Below are positions 1 to 11,898 of a stretch of 64,000 nucleotides of DNA, one piece after another (positions within the stretch are counted from its first letter, which is position 1; each line of letters starts with the position of its first letter). The notes below the pieces were generated by a model. That model ran no database searches, was not told where the DNA came from, and saw only the letters and a program-made list of their open reading frames with translations. The stretch lies in assembly GCA_007922305.1 (NCBI GenBank), contig ML677341.1, forward strand, positions 69,954,911 to 70,018,910. Reading direction: 5' to 3'. Source of the stretch: Dermatemys mawii. Lineage: Eukaryota > Chordata > Testudines > Dermatemydidae. A program made the translations under genes and the position numbers.

Positions 1-140
1 CAGTTATTTTCTGCAAATGTTTTATTTATAAAATTAAGAATCAATCAATCAGTATACAATGTGTGCTAACTCCCAGTCTAATCCAGCGGTGAGCATGTCC
101 ATTTACTGCAAACCTAATGAGTCCGATATCATTCTTTCAG

Positions 141-476
141 ACCCGGGAAGAGTGGCAAAATGTCTTTCTGATAGCAGCTCTCGTGCACTACAGTGGCGTG
201 ATATTCTATGCTATCTTTGCTTCTGGTGAGAAGCAAGAATGGGCTGACCCTGAAAGCCTCAGTGAAGAGAAATGTGGCATAATTGACCAAGATGAACTGG
301 CTGAAGAAACGGAACTGAACAGTGATACTTTTGTTAGTCCAAAGAAAACGTACGGCACCACCAGTCAAAATGATCTGCGGAAAAAGGCATGGAGAAAGCA
401 TAAGGGAGTAACGCAGGACATAGAGGAACAGACTTCCTACCATTATGAAAATGGAAATTTTCAAGATAGGTCGTAA
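141..476 (+). CDS. SLC17A8: SLC17A8 (VGLUT3), last coding exon
   Basis: Terminal exon of the vesicular glutamate transporter VGLUT3, a proton-driven carrier that loads glutamate into synaptic vesicles. The exon follows a good acceptor (attctttcag, ending at 140), opens in phase 0 with [19 protein letters not shown], and ends at a TAA at 474-476, giving 111 residues. The first 25 or so residues hold the last transmembrane helix ([20 protein letters not shown]). The rest is the acidic cytoplasmic tail, with [16 protein letters not shown] and an [11 protein letters not shown] segment. Use of [22 protein letters not shown] and [12 protein letters not shown] fits VGLUT3 better than the paralogue VGLUT2. 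The remaining exons lie upstream of the window. The downstream neighbour is NR1H4 in the same orientation, matching amniote gene order and supporting the call. Confidence 0.95.
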   Translation, partial: TREEWQNVFLIAALVHYSGVIFYAIFASGEKQEWADPESLSEEKCGIIDQDELAEETELNSDTFVSPKKTYGTTSQNDLRKKAWRKHKGVTQDIEEQTSYHYENGNFQDRS

Positions 477-927
477 TATCTGAAAATGTGTGATTCGTGT
501 GGCAAGTGCCCCCATCCACTCCTGCCCAACCACCTGCTAGTCAGACAGTATCCATATGTACTTGCTTATTCATTCATGGAAAATCCTGACAAATGGCTAG
601 ATGTACGATGAAGTAATTCTCTCCTTGTAGCACAGAAAAACTGCTAATAGAAATATAACTGGCAAACGTAAGTCTGGCTTTCAATCAGATCTGTGTGGGA
701 TGGACTGAGGGCTCCATACACAACCCTATTGAATTTAGCAGAGTTCCACATTGGTTCAGTGGATCTGTCTACTTGGCTGTGATTGTGGGAGCAGGGCCCT
801 TTAAGTAAGAAAAGGCCATAATGGATTGTGGGATTCATGGTAATTTAATGACATTCCCCCTACCACAAAATGTGTTTACTAGGAAGCCCATAGATACAAA
901 AGTGTGGCCATGGTTGTCCAGGTAGGA
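477..927 (+). other. Probable SLC17A8 3' untranslated region
   Basis: Sequence directly after the SLC17A8 stop codon, with no coding signal. It is presumably 3' UTR. I found no convincing AATAAA close to the stop. The first canonical AATAAA I noticed on this strand is at 2987-2992, beyond a hAT-like repeat and a MITE, so the true 3' end is undetermined. Confidence 0.5.
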
Positions 928-1152
928 CAGGGGTTCTCAAACTGGGGGTCGTGATCTCGCAGGGGGTTGCAAGGTTATTATGTGGGGGTCAGGATCTGTC
1001 AGCCTCCCCCCATCCCCCAAACCCTGCTTCGCCTACAGCATTTATAATAGTGTTAAATATAAAAAATGTGTTGTTAATTTACAAGAGGCGGGGGTCGCAC
1101 TCAGAGGCTTGTTGTGTGAAAGGGGTCATCAGTACAAAAGTTTGGTCAACTT
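928..1152 (+). mobile_element. hAT-like non-autonomous DNA transposon
   Basis: Begins with caggggttctcaaac and runs through a segment rich in gggggtcgc words to a decayed right end (aaaagtttggtcaac). The left end and internal text match a repeat I know as very common in turtle genomes, whose intact right end reads aaaagtttgagaaccactg. It has no coding capacity. The 71-residue open frame inside it is incidental. Confidence 0.7.
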
Positions 1153-2350
1153 TTAGGTCCCGCTGAGAGAGATGGAAATTTAAAATTATTAAATTAAAAT
1201 ATAGACAAATATGGTTACCCAGAGCAGGAAGGGAATGTGTAACCAAGATTGCTGAAACTATTATTCCAACAATGCTTTCTTTCAAGGAGAGAAACTTTTT
1301 TCTTTATATGTGATGCACCCAGGTTGGACAAAGCAATATAATGGCTACTGTAGAGATTATTTCCCTCAACCTCCCCAACCCCAATTTTGTGTTGGCATGA
1401 AAAAATAATTTTGAAACAAAAATCATCTTACCATTCATCATAGTCCCATAAAGATAAGATTTTCACTCAGTTCATTATTGTAAAGTGCTTTAAATACATT
1501 TTTCTAGGATAAAATATGGGTAAAATTATAGGCCTCAGTTTAGCAACCCCTATTTATGTGAATGAGATTACTTATAAGAGTAAGGTCTATAGTTTTGGGC
1601 CTATAAATCTTTCCTTTTACATATTGCTACAGTCTTTCCATTGCTGTGAATGAGGTACAGTTTATTTTTTGGAGAAAAAGGGTTTCTATTTAAAGAAATG
1701 ACCTGATTCTCAGATATTCTAATCTTACTCTCTCTCTCTGCCATTAGTATATGTTTGATATCATAAAATGGCTTTAGATTTTTTCTACCATCTTTGGAAG
1801 CTACCAAGATTACAGTGGAGTGTGCTATATCATCTTAAACCTTTAGCTGCACTCAAAAGCTCATTGTGGCAATAATAATATTTTCTTAATGAAGAATTTC
1901 AGTAAACTGTTTGTTTGTTTTACATTATGATAAATGTCTCAGTAAAATCAGGTAAAATGACCCTGTTTATTTTGTGATGTTTTATGTCATATCTCAATCT
2001 TGTTATGTGGGGTTATAATGCATCATTAATTGCCAATGTAAAGTGTATGATAAGATTAGAAATTTAAAACATGTTATAGACACTAATCTGGCTGTGTTAA
2101 CAATTGAGTGCACAGGTGGAACTAACCTTAGGGTATGTGGACGCTGAAGGTGGGAAGTATGAATTTCTGCTAAAGTAGACATACTCATGCTAAAAATAAC
2201 AGTGTAATGGCAGAAGCAGGACAGGATAGCTGCCCAAGTGCATACCTGGGGTCTCAGATTGGCTAGCCCACCCTGCCGCTCATGGTGCTGCAGCTGCACG
2301 TCTATTTCTAGTGCACTAGCTGGATCAGAGCTAGTGCAGGTATGTCTCAG
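1153..2350. other. AT-rich intergenic stretch, no feature seen
   Basis: Includes a poorly conserved 2110-2340 part with fragments resembling the 'chromatographic' TIR repeats (tgtggacgctgaag, gtagacatactc). I see no exon, RNA gene or clear transposon boundary. It may still belong partly to the SLC17A8 3' UTR. Confidence 0.4.
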
Positions 2351-2352
2351 TA

Positions 2353-2462
2353 GGGTGACCAGGTGTCCTGATTTTATAGGGATGGTCCCAATATTCGGAG
2401 CTTTGTCTTTTATTGCCCTCTACCCTCTGTCCTGATTTTTCACGCTTGCTATCTGATCAGCC
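2353..2462 (+). mobile_element. GGGTGACCAG MITE, copy 1 (mariner-like)
   Basis: Short palindrome-ended element running from gggtgaccagg to ctgatcagcc and flanked by TA on both sides. It is one of four copies in the window sharing TIRs (GGGTGACCAG / CTGGTCACCC) and the internal words ttttataggga and tgtcctgatttttcac. TA flanks and lack of coding capacity fit a Tc1/mariner-type MITE. This copy is diverged at its right TIR. Confidence 0.75.
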
Positions 2463-3008
2463 TATGTCTCAGCAAGCTGAAAGTACACCTTCCAGCTCCA
2501 GTGTAGATGCACCCTGAGTCATATTCATTTGAATCCAGAGATGGCTTATCTTCCACACAGATAATTAAACAAGAGAAGTCAGCCAAGGAAGTCAGCCAAT
2601 CCTCTTTCCCTGACTACAATCACTTTCATATACAGCAAAATCCAGTCTAGAATATATAGATAAAACCAAATAGAATGGGCCAAATTCTCTACTGATGTAA
2701 ATGCAGAGAATTTGATCCAGTATCTTTACTGCTGCAGCAAAAATGTAGTTCTCCTTTTACACAATACGGTTCATTAAAAAGCAATGGTCATATATTAATT
2801 TTGTTGTAATTTGATTATCCAAAGTATACAAACCCCTTCTCAAAAATTCTTATACATTTAAAAATACCACAAGTAATTCCTTTTCTATTACAACAGAAGA
2901 AAACTCAAAACACTTTTTTACTCTTTTAGAGTCCTTTCAGATAAACTCTAAAAGGGGTAGTTGGCCACTTATTTGATTAAATTTGGAATAAATATAAGGG
3001 AAAGATAC

Positions 3009-3500
3009 AGGGCCGGATTAAGACCTTTAGAGGCCCTAAGCACTGAAAAGATTATGGTGCCCTCCCATATGTAATTCAAAATAACAATAATACTATACCA
3101 TAAAATAAAATTTTATTTTTTTAAATGACACAACACTTACATGTATGCTGAAATTAAAATAGCTTCTTTCTAGATTTTCTGATTGCAAAATTCTGGATAA
3201 GTTCATCGAAGCTGCCTTGATGAAGCATGTCCGCTTCCATACACAATAGGGAAAGTGATAAAAATGCTGTAAAATTTCATTCCACATGGTCAACATGAAT
3301 ACAGTCTCTAGTTCTTGCATCTTGTTTGCAATGTTTTCTGCCTCTCGTATAGTTTCTACGTTTTGTGATTGGTCTTCAGCTATATTTTCTAATGCATCCA
3401 CAATCTTTGAGTAGGACTCCAGAATTGCACTTGTTGCCACTGCATGTGCCTCCCAGCAAGTATTAGAAAGAGATTTCAACACACAATCATTGCTCAAATA
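3009..3500 (-). pseudogene. hAT transposase remnant, 3' end of element
   Basis: The left boundary reads cagggccggattaag, a typical hAT terminus. Reading leftward on the minus strand, an open frame ends in this element. It contains SLSNTCWEAHAVAT, IVDALENIAEDQSQNVETIREAENIANKMQELETVF and MLTMWNEILQHF, which resemble the region before the dimerisation domain of hAT or ZMYM1-like transposases (family consensus LKSLSDTRW...ALENIAED...A.GIANKM...LET...T.FWN.IL). The N-terminal catalytic part and the far end of the element are missing, so this is a 5'-truncated fossil with no function expected. Confidence 0.7.
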
Positions 3501-4099
3501 TGTTCTAAGAACTGCCCATTCATGCTGTTAGGTGCAACTGAGGCTTTTCACCTTCCTCTGGAAGTTCTAAAGGTTGTCAGAGGCAGAATTCAAGCTCAAT
3601 GATCTAATGTGTTATGCCACTCCTGTGTTCCTCAAATAAGGCCCTTTAGCCAAAAAGAATAGGACTGAACTCCTTAAAGATCATTCAATTATAGGCATGT
3701 GTGTGAAAGGGGGCGGAGAGGTGGGGCAATGAGAGAGAGATGGGGATGGATACAGGACAGGGAACAGTATTTGTATCTGAAGGTTCACTTGAATCAAACT
3801 TCTCTGGTATAAAACCCAAAGTAACCACTATGTTATTGCTCATTTTGCTTAATGTTGTACACCCAGAGGTGTGGGAGGAGGTGTGTGATAATCCTTACAA
3901 ACTCAGAACTGTGGCTCTTCATGCTCAGTAGTTTAAACATATCAAAATTGCTGCTGAAAGGGAAAATTTCCCAAGAAGGCAAATAACTTTTAGCATCTGC
4001 TGAAGTTTCTGCCTCAAGCAATACCATCAGATAATAGTGGAGAGGGAGTGAAAGAAATTCCAAGCATTAAAATGTTTTTGCCAGTAGCAGCACTGGCAT
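3501..4099. other. Intergenic, no feature seen
   Basis: No gene-like signal. The part next to 3500 may be a badly decayed continuation of the hAT element, but I cannot read a transposase frame in it. Confidence 0.35.
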
Positions 4100-4101
4100 T
4101 A

Positions 4102-4211
4102 GGATGACCAGATGTCCTAATTTTATAGGGACAGTCCCAATTTTGGGGTCTTTTTTTTATATTGGCCCCCATCCTCTGTCCCAATTTTTCACACTTGCTG
4201 TCTGGTCACCC
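4102..4211 (+). mobile_element. GGGTGACCAG MITE, copy 2
   Basis: Runs from ggatgaccagatgtcc to ctggtcaccc, flanked by TA on each side (4100-4101 and 4212-4213). Same 110-bp length as copy 1, with TIRs that pair almost fully. The internal ttttataggga and tcccaatttttcac words are shared with the other copies. Confidence 0.8.
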
Positions 4212-4213
4212 TA

Positions 4214-5783
4214 ACTGACATGGTCATCTGACCCCTATCTATCACTGAGGAGATCATTGACCAGAACAGCCAGAGAGTCTCTGTATGATTTTATGCCCAA
4301 GCCTAAAACCAAACTGACTGGGATCAAGCAGTCTTTAGGACTCCAGAGCTATTTGGACACAACCTTGTCAACTATTTTATCATAAGACTCAAGACAGAGA
4401 AATAATTGCAGAGTGTGTCAGTGTAAAGAGCATTTCTTCTAATAATTCCTTCTTTAGTAGAAGTCAGCCTTTGACGTACTTACAACCAACTCCACGACCA
4501 GCCCCCTCAAATCCCCAGTAGCTGAGAGAGGCATGGCTCACAGGTCATAGTCCATTGCTCTCTTAATACCTCTAGAACATTGACAAGAGGACTATGCATT
4601 TGTTTCTACAAGGCATGGTTTGGTCATATTGACGTGAGCTGGATCCAAACAAAATTATTCAGAAGTTCCTCATGGTAAGAAATAGCCAACTCAATCAATA
4701 GATGCAAATTAATTAGCCATGTGTTTCATGACCCTAGAACTGCCTTTATGAAATCAATTTTTGAACAGTGAGTTTTGGCAGCCATTTTCACAAAATAAAA
4801 ACCTGACACTATATGCCCTGTGAATGTACATTTTATCACCAGCTCACTGTATTAAAGGTTGTTCATACATACATGTTTTGAAGTGATTTGGCTGTTTTTT
4901 GTTCCCTTTGGTACAGCAAACATTAAATCATGCCTATCTGAGGCAAAGTATAAATGTGAAACATTATTGCCTAGCCCAGTGAATTTTAGATGATAATTAA
5001 CAGATTTAATTAGCTGTCCAAGCCATATACCTAGTCACTGAATCTTGGCAATAATAAGATCATCACTTCAGGTGGGTTTGAGATCCAACTGCTTATCAGT
5101 AGAAAAGGCAGGCTGAGCTTTAATCTCTGTCCACATTATAACTTATAACTAAATTTGTATAATTAGTTACTAAGATGATTGGATCTCAAAACAGATCACA
5201 TAATCCATGGTTAAAATGTTTTAGTTATTGTGGCAGCTAGCAGTATTTCATGCCTGCTAGGAGCTTAGGCTGGCACATGCTTTCTGTAACCAGTTCAGCA
5301 CCTGGGCAGGAAATTAAAAATGTTGCTTCTATCCACCTGTATGCTGCCAAATTAAACAAAGAGACAAAACTTCTAATGTGGGCCAGATGTTTATTTCCAG
5401 GACCTTATTTCCATCTCAGCACCAAGAAATGCCTGCAAGAGACTCTGCCTACACTGTGCTACTAACAAAGACTTCATTTTATCTAGGGAAGCTACTTTGA
5501 CTTAGGTACTCATGAAGGGACCGGAACAGTTCCTCTCAGGGATACTGCTGGACAGTCTAAGAAACTAGACATAACTGTCTGAGGGAAATTTCACTAGTAT
5601 GAAGATTTCTCTGGTGCTTTTGTTCCATTTGTTGGGCTGTGATTTTTCCTAATGCAAAAAAGTCCCTTGACAGAGCTCCCTAACAACAGATTTACATTTT
5701 GAAACTGGTTTGCATTTCCTGTATCCATTAGGAAAAAAGCTACAGACTCTTTACGTTAAAGCTTAGGTCTTCGGCAGTCATTT
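4214..5783. other. Intergenic, no feature seen
   Basis: AT-rich sequence without an open frame above background, tRNA-like structure or clear transposon ends. A 71-residue open frame at 5250-5465 has no recognisable domain or splice context and is taken as chance. Confidence 0.4.
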
Positions 5784-6485
5784 GTGTGACAGAGTGAGAC
5801 CAGAAGTATATGAGAGTGGTGGAAGGCAGGTATATCAGCCTCAGGGAGAGCAGGTTCCTGTTCCCTGGATTGCCAAACAAAGGCGATTCCAGGCCAATCA
5901 AGACACCTGACCCCAATTAACTGGCATAGGGTCAGTTAAGGCCAGTAGGCTAATGGAGACAGATGGAACCAATCAAGGTCTCACTCATACTGCTTAAAAA
6001 ATCTCCTTTCCAGAGATCCCAGGTAAAAAGGGCTGGAGGAGAGGAAGCACTGCTGTATCCTGAAGAAAGGGTGAAGCTAGGAAAAGGGGATCATGCGGGA
6101 AGTAGCCCAAGGAAACAAAGATATTCCAGTGGGAAGGGAAAGCCGCCAACAGCTGCTACCATTAGGGTCCTTGGGCTGGAACCCGGAGTGGAGGGCTGGC
6201 CTGGGTTCCCCCTGCCATATTCTACAGAGATTCCCTTGAGAGGGGAAGCAGAACTTGGTCCAGTCAGGAGACCGAACTCCACCCTCTGAGCTCTACGGAG
6301 CAACAGAGACGGTGGGGTATTCCTCCTTCCCATCTCCCCTACTGGCCAGTGATGAAAGAAACTCAATAGGTTGTGACTCTTGCCACTGCACTGAGAAAGG
6401 GAGATCACATTGGGGCCTTATCTAATTTCTGAGGCTATTTAATCTGCTCAGAAGCATTGGACCCACCAACAGACTCAGAACTTTG
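5784..6485 (+). repeat. Probable LTR-retroelement fragment
   Basis: Begins near tgtgacagagtgagacc and continues through ggccaatcaagacacctg, ggaagtagcccaaggaa, ggctggaacccggagtgg and ggcctgggttccccct to ggacccaccaacagactcag. I know these words in this order from long terminal repeats in turtle genomes. No gag or pol frame and no second LTR are visible, so this is a solo or truncated copy. The open frames of 108 and 105 residues on the two strands come from its GC-rich part. The outer limits are approximate. Confidence 0.5.
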
Positions 6486-7914
6486 TCACACATGGCAGAA
6501 TCAGAGGCAAATGAACCATACCTAATTTCTAGTAAATATCTTGTCAAATGTACCTTTTCTCATCTCAAAACTGGTTCTGTGAATTGTGCTGTTCCATTGG
6601 AGAGTTGGGCTAGCTATGTGAGCTCTGATCCGGGGTGGGCGGGGGGTTGGGTGGCCCTGAGATCCTGAGCGATAACCATCCACACTGCTATTTTTAGCAG
6701 CAATACCTCAAGCCCTGCTAGTACAAATGTATCCACCTGGACCAGGAGCCTTGCTCCTAGGTGCTCGTTAGACATAATGAGACTTTTTGAATAAACTCCT
6801 GGGAGGCTTTTAGTACAAGTTGGTTTTGAGCAAAAATGTGAGGAAACAAACCACTAAAAGAATTTTAAAGATATGATTAAAACACAAGCTCGTTGTAAAA
6901 ACCATTTATGTGTCCCTGACTAAAAAAATATTTTTAGGAAGGGAAATTTTGAAACAAACTGTAGCAAAATTTACTTTTAGATTTTATTCAAACTAAAATT
7001 TTCATTCTGAGTTCAATTGAATTTTTCATTTTGATTCTAAATTAGCTTTGTTTCAATTTTTGAAAACTAAAAATAAATGAAAATTTCAATTCAAAGTGAA
7101 ATAACAGGAAAATGTTCATTTTACTCCAAAACTTCCCATTGAAAATTTGAATCAAACAACTTTTTCCAGTGATGAACCCTCATTTTTCAGCATTTTTTTT
7201 GTCCCCTATCTCAATGTATTTGCATTTGACAAAGTAGTGACGGTCAGCCACACATGCAGAATTTGAACAGGAAATGATTTTGTTGTCGAAGATTTTAGAA
7301 GCAGCAGGGACCAAAATTGGTTTATAATGGAAAGCAAGTTTTAAAGTTAGCTACGGATGGCTTTCATCTGTCCAGAGTGAAAATTGGGAAGGATAATTAT
7401 GCATTATCTCATCCATGCACAGCGAATAACAGGTGATGAGGAAAAGAGAGGGTTAGCCCTGTTTAACAATTCATTGATCATCTTTTTACTAACTGGTTAT
7501 TATTGGTGTCAGTGATATTGCTTCCTTATACAACTGATGCTTTCTCGCTATTATGTGACAGAAGTTTAGTGCAATCAAGTGCTCCCTCTTCTTATGCTTA
7601 GAAACAACTAAAAGTTGGAGTTAAATGAGATTTCACTCACTGAGATGATAACCATGGATTAAAGATAGAAAGAATAGAAACATCAGCTGAGTAGGAATGG
7701 AACCCACAGAAATAACCTCCTTGTCCAACGGGAATCACAGTGTTTTGGTCGAAAAATAGCAAGAGCGACCAGATGTTAAATGAGCTGCCCAGAGGGATCT
7801 CATATGGTTCCATGAATGTAACCTGAATTGAAATTAGCAAGGTAAAACTAATTCAGGGTCATGCGAAGAGTGTCCTGCAACTCAGATGCTGCTCTACATG
7901 CACGTCTCGATCTT
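6486..7914. other. Intergenic; cryptic A/T-simple block at 6930-7190
   Basis: Around 6930-7190 the sequence is built from recurring gaaaattt, aaattttc and ttttgaa words in both orientations, like the blocks at 17340-17470, 41660-41850 and 51240-51500. These look like copies of one self-similar turtle repeat. The rest shows no gene or transposon ends. Confidence 0.45.
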
Positions 7915-8205
7915 AGGACTTGTCTACATTTGAAACTCTACAGTGGCACAGCCACAGTGCTGCTGCTGCCCCAATGCAGTGTTGCTGTGTAGCCACTACA
8001 TATGCCCAACAGGAGGGGTTCTCCCATCAGTATAGTTAATCCAACTCCCAGAGAGATGGGAGCTGGGTCAATGGAAGAATTCTTAGCTGTCTACCCTGAG
8101 GGTTAGGCTGGTTTAACTATGTCACTCAGAGGTGTGGATTTTTCTCGCAGCTGGGTTGACCTAGCTTTTTAGTGTAAAGCAGATTTCACTCTGTTCTTAC
8201 TGTCA
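7915..8205. repeat. Non-autonomous DNA repeat of the 'cttgtctaca' type
   Basis: Opens with ggacttgtctacatttg and carries ctcccagagagatggga, gtcactcagaggtgtgg and ttgacctagctttttagtg, in the order of a long, palindromic turtle DNA repeat. No coding capacity. Ends are approximate because the copy is diverged. Confidence 0.55.
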
Positions 8206-11200
8206 GCTGGTTGCAGAGGTTAGTTCTCAGTTTAAAAACAAGTTGTAAGAGGGAATATTGGCAAAACAGATTCATTGGTCTGTATTTCTCTCCAGTTTTC
8301 TTTCAAACAGTTAAACAATGGACCTAAGGTTGCAATTCATTTTATTGTTACTTTGAGAGGTCTTTGCAGGAAGACAAGGTTCTTCTTCAGGTGGGGAAGG
8401 AGGGGAGGAAGAGAGTAAGAATAAAGGGGAAGGGGGAAGGGGCTGAACAGATTTGGGGGCAGAGAATAGCCAAATTTCTACTTCCAAATCCTGGAAACTC
8501 AGATGAACCTTTTCCAGATTTTCGATCTAAAATCCATAAAAGGGAGCTGGTTTACGTATTCTGTACATTCCCAAAGTTCAGGAGAGTTTGAACCTGGAGT
8601 CCCACTTTAACTGCATTTCTAAATGTAACATCTAACAATGGCCTGGAAAACAAAACTGGAAAAATGTAAACCTCTCCTAATGATAACATTACCACAAGAA
8701 GTATGCCTTGGCTATCTAAAACCATGAGGTCACTCTATGACTAAGTAGTAGAAATTCCAGATAAACTTTTCCTTTTTAAAATGATCTAGAATTACTGACA
8801 TACTAAACTAATTATTTCTTAACTTTTATCTGATAATGATGCTTAGACAGGACAAGAAATTCATTCTGGGTTTTATTAATCATAACATTTTTCACAACAT
8901 GTTCTCTGGAGTGTTTATCTTACTTAGCATATGGTTTTTAAAGCTTCTGTATCTGCTAGATTACATACTAAAGAAATAGCTTCACATGTTACTGTTAGAA
9001 ATGCAGTAATATTTGACTGACTAGTTTATCAGTACAAAGTTGCTTTTGAAACAGTATAGTTAAAGAGCCAATTTTGAACATGCTTTCTCCCAAGAACTTA
9101 TAATGCAGGCATTTTAATTTTTCGGCATGATAAAATCTGGTATACGAACTGTCAGCTCATTGTTTGCAAATGGCTTTCATTCGTGTATGGAATATCTGGA
9201 ACAGTCAATAGACTAGATTTTATTAATGTAGAATTATGGGTATTTTTTAACCCACTGAGTTAAAAAAAAAAAAGTCTACAGATTCTTACAACGTAATACA
9301 CCCAGCTAGTGCTGGCAGCTGTTCTGCTCTGCATGTTTGATTTGGTTTTGACTATCTGTACTATAGACTGCAAACTCCTTGAAGCAGATCAATGTTCTGT
9401 TCAATATGTTTGGATAGTGCTGAGCAAACCATGGAACTCAATTTTGGGAACAAAAATATTGCTAGACATTTTTTCTCCCGCTGTTGTTCAGAGTTTATGT
9501 AGAGGTGGGAAAAGGATGGAAAATATTTAATTATTTATATAAAAAGTCTGGTGATTTGGCCGTTCACAAAATTCTTGTATGTCTGCAATTCCATATACAG
9601 GGTTGCCATGATTAAGTGAAAATTGGTCTGGAATTTAGTACAGAATGTATATATAACTCAATATACAACACTGGAAAAAAGACGAATGAACCAACTGAAA
9701 CTATCTGAGGTTTAGAACGTCTAATAGCTTAATCTGAGCTGAAAAGGCCAAATGCTCAAGGACCTGCTCATATAATCAAGGACACTCCTGTCAGCAAAAC
9801 AATCTCAGGAACTGACACTTCTTTATCACAACACACAACTTTATTTTTATATGGCCGTTAATAAAACCAGACTGTCAACATGAGACTTGCCATGATCAAT
9901 AACTTTTAGGACTTGTGATGACTCAGTAAAAGCCCAAGTGTATTTTTTGTAAGACTATCACTGATGACTAAATAGGTGCCTAAGAAATATGTTTATAGAC
10001 AAGATTTTCTAAAGTGATTTGTGATTCTGGATTCTCAACTTAAAAACTCAGAGAGATCTAATAGAGTCTGAGCCCCCAGACTCTGAAAAGGCAGTTCTTT
10101 TAAGGTGTTTCAGGTTGAAACCCCCAGAATTGAAACACCGCAAATCACTAGATACTTCTGAAAATCTTGGCCATGATGAATATTGCTAAATGCAGTCAGT
10201 TTGAAATGTCAGAAAGGTGGCTAAATGGATCTGGGGACTGGTAAGGGAGTATATTATAGAGCTTATCACAACTCCATTGCTGGCTTGAAGTAACCTAAGA
10301 TCAGTTGTGTGAACCAATGTAGATGGGTGTTTGGCTGGCTAAGCAGCCTCATTTCTTTTAGTGCCTTTTTGACAGGCACCTATTTTACAATCACCATTCC
10401 TCCAGTGTGGACTCTTTCTGGTAATCTCAGCAGAGAAGCTTTGGGAACACACTCCATCCCCCTTTCAAAATGAAAACCAGAAGTAGAGCTGACCCACCAC
10501 ATCATCAAGTTTTGTCACTTGAAGATCTGAAGAGTGGTATTATTTACATCATAAACATATAAACAGCCAAGAAACTTAAAGTGTTGGGTTAATTACTGTT
10601 AAATTCCTGGAATAAATTGATAGCATTCCAAACAAGGCGTTATCAGCTTCTTTGCAATACAGTACATTTTACTGGCATGCTGTTCAAAGGTTTCTGTTGC
10701 AACTCATTTTTAGGACAGTTACGTAAAACCTGATGTAGCAGTGAGTGACAAAGGTTTTATTTATTTCATGTTATCTGTTGACTTTTAAAGGCCTAAGTAC
10801 TAGAGATAGATTAAGCAACAACTAGTCAATTATTAAGCTGATACAATAAGTATGAACAGTACTCATTTTAAAGAGCTTTTATGCTACAACTATAAAAAAT
10901 ATAAATCTTTGTTGCAAGAAGACTGAGCCAGCAAAATTTGCTCGTGCAATAAATGTTTTTCAGTTTCTAATACTTATTTACAGACTCTGGTGTTTCTAAA
11001 CTACTATTTTCTTCAGGCAACTATTGTTTGTATAAACTAGTTCTAGATTTTAATGAAGTAGAAACATATGTTCCATAAATTTCATTTTAGATAATCTTTA
11101 CAGCAGAAGTGGGTAGCTCTTTGGCAAACTTTCCCTGAATGATCAAGATTTTAAACAATTATATATATCTTCAGAGTGCATGGTAGCGTATTAGCGGTAT

Positions 11201-11624
11201 TAAGGTTCAGCAAAGATCAAAGTTGCATTACTTAAGTATTTAATTAATCAACATTCTAGTCAGGCTTTTCTGAATTTGAGTTATCTTCTTTCTTTGATTC
11301 AACTGAAAGGGCTAAGAGCTACTTAGTCTTTTCTTTAATCCCTTGTTAAATGAATCTGATTTGTAAAAAACAGAATGCAATGACGTGCTTTACATGTATT
11401 TCCAAATCAATATTCTATATTCAACAAGGGGATGGATTCTATTTTCAAATAACTGTTTTCTGAATTCTTTTTTCTCTGTCAATCTTTTATTTGACAGGAT
11501 GTATATTTGTTGGCTTCACATCATTCAGTAGATAGGCTATCTGAAGTACAAAGCCATGTGCTAATGTCTCTACAGGGTTATTTCAGTGCAGGCATGAGAA
11601 AAGGAATCCTCCTTTCTTGTGTCT
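8206..11624. other. Mostly unique intergenic DNA
   Basis: No exon or RNA gene recognised. Small repeat traces are present. At 9350-9430 there is a fragment (tagactgcaaactccttg) of an old amniote repeat. At 10001-10175 there is a decayed palindromic piece (gattttctaaagtg ... cttctgaaaatcttgg). A poly-A run sits near 9261. About 10.2-11.6 kb is the longest stretch here without any repeat I recognise. Confidence 0.4.
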
Positions 11625-11898
11625 GGGCTTATGTCTACGCTGCAATTAAAAACTCATGGCTGGCTCAGGCTGTGGGGCTCAGACTAAAGAGCTGTTTAAA
11701 TGCTTTGTAGCCTTTCAAGCTTGGGCTGGAGTCTGGGCTCTAGGAAGCTGTGAGGTGGGAGGGTCTCAGAGCTTGGGCTGCAATCAGAGCCCGAATGTGT
11801 ACACCACAATTAAACATCCTCTTAGCCCGAGTCCTGTGTGCCGAAGTCAGCTGGCACAGGCCAGCCATGGGTGTCTAATTGCAGTGTAGACATAGCCC
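11625..11898 (+). mobile_element. TATGTCTACACTGCA repeat, copy A
   Basis: About 275-bp non-autonomous element with terminal inverted repeats gggcttatgtctacgctgca and tgcagtgtagacatagccc. Internal words include gagtctgggctctagga, gtgaggtgggagggtc and cacaattaaacatcc. Copies B (51805-52074) and C (60186-60464) share the same order of words. The TIR looks Harbinger- or hAT-like, but without a clear target duplication the superfamily is undecided. Confidence 0.75.

Noticed and set aside
5963..6408. 108- and 105-residue frames on opposite strands
   Set aside because: Both lie in a probable LTR fragment with no recognisable retroviral or cellular domain.
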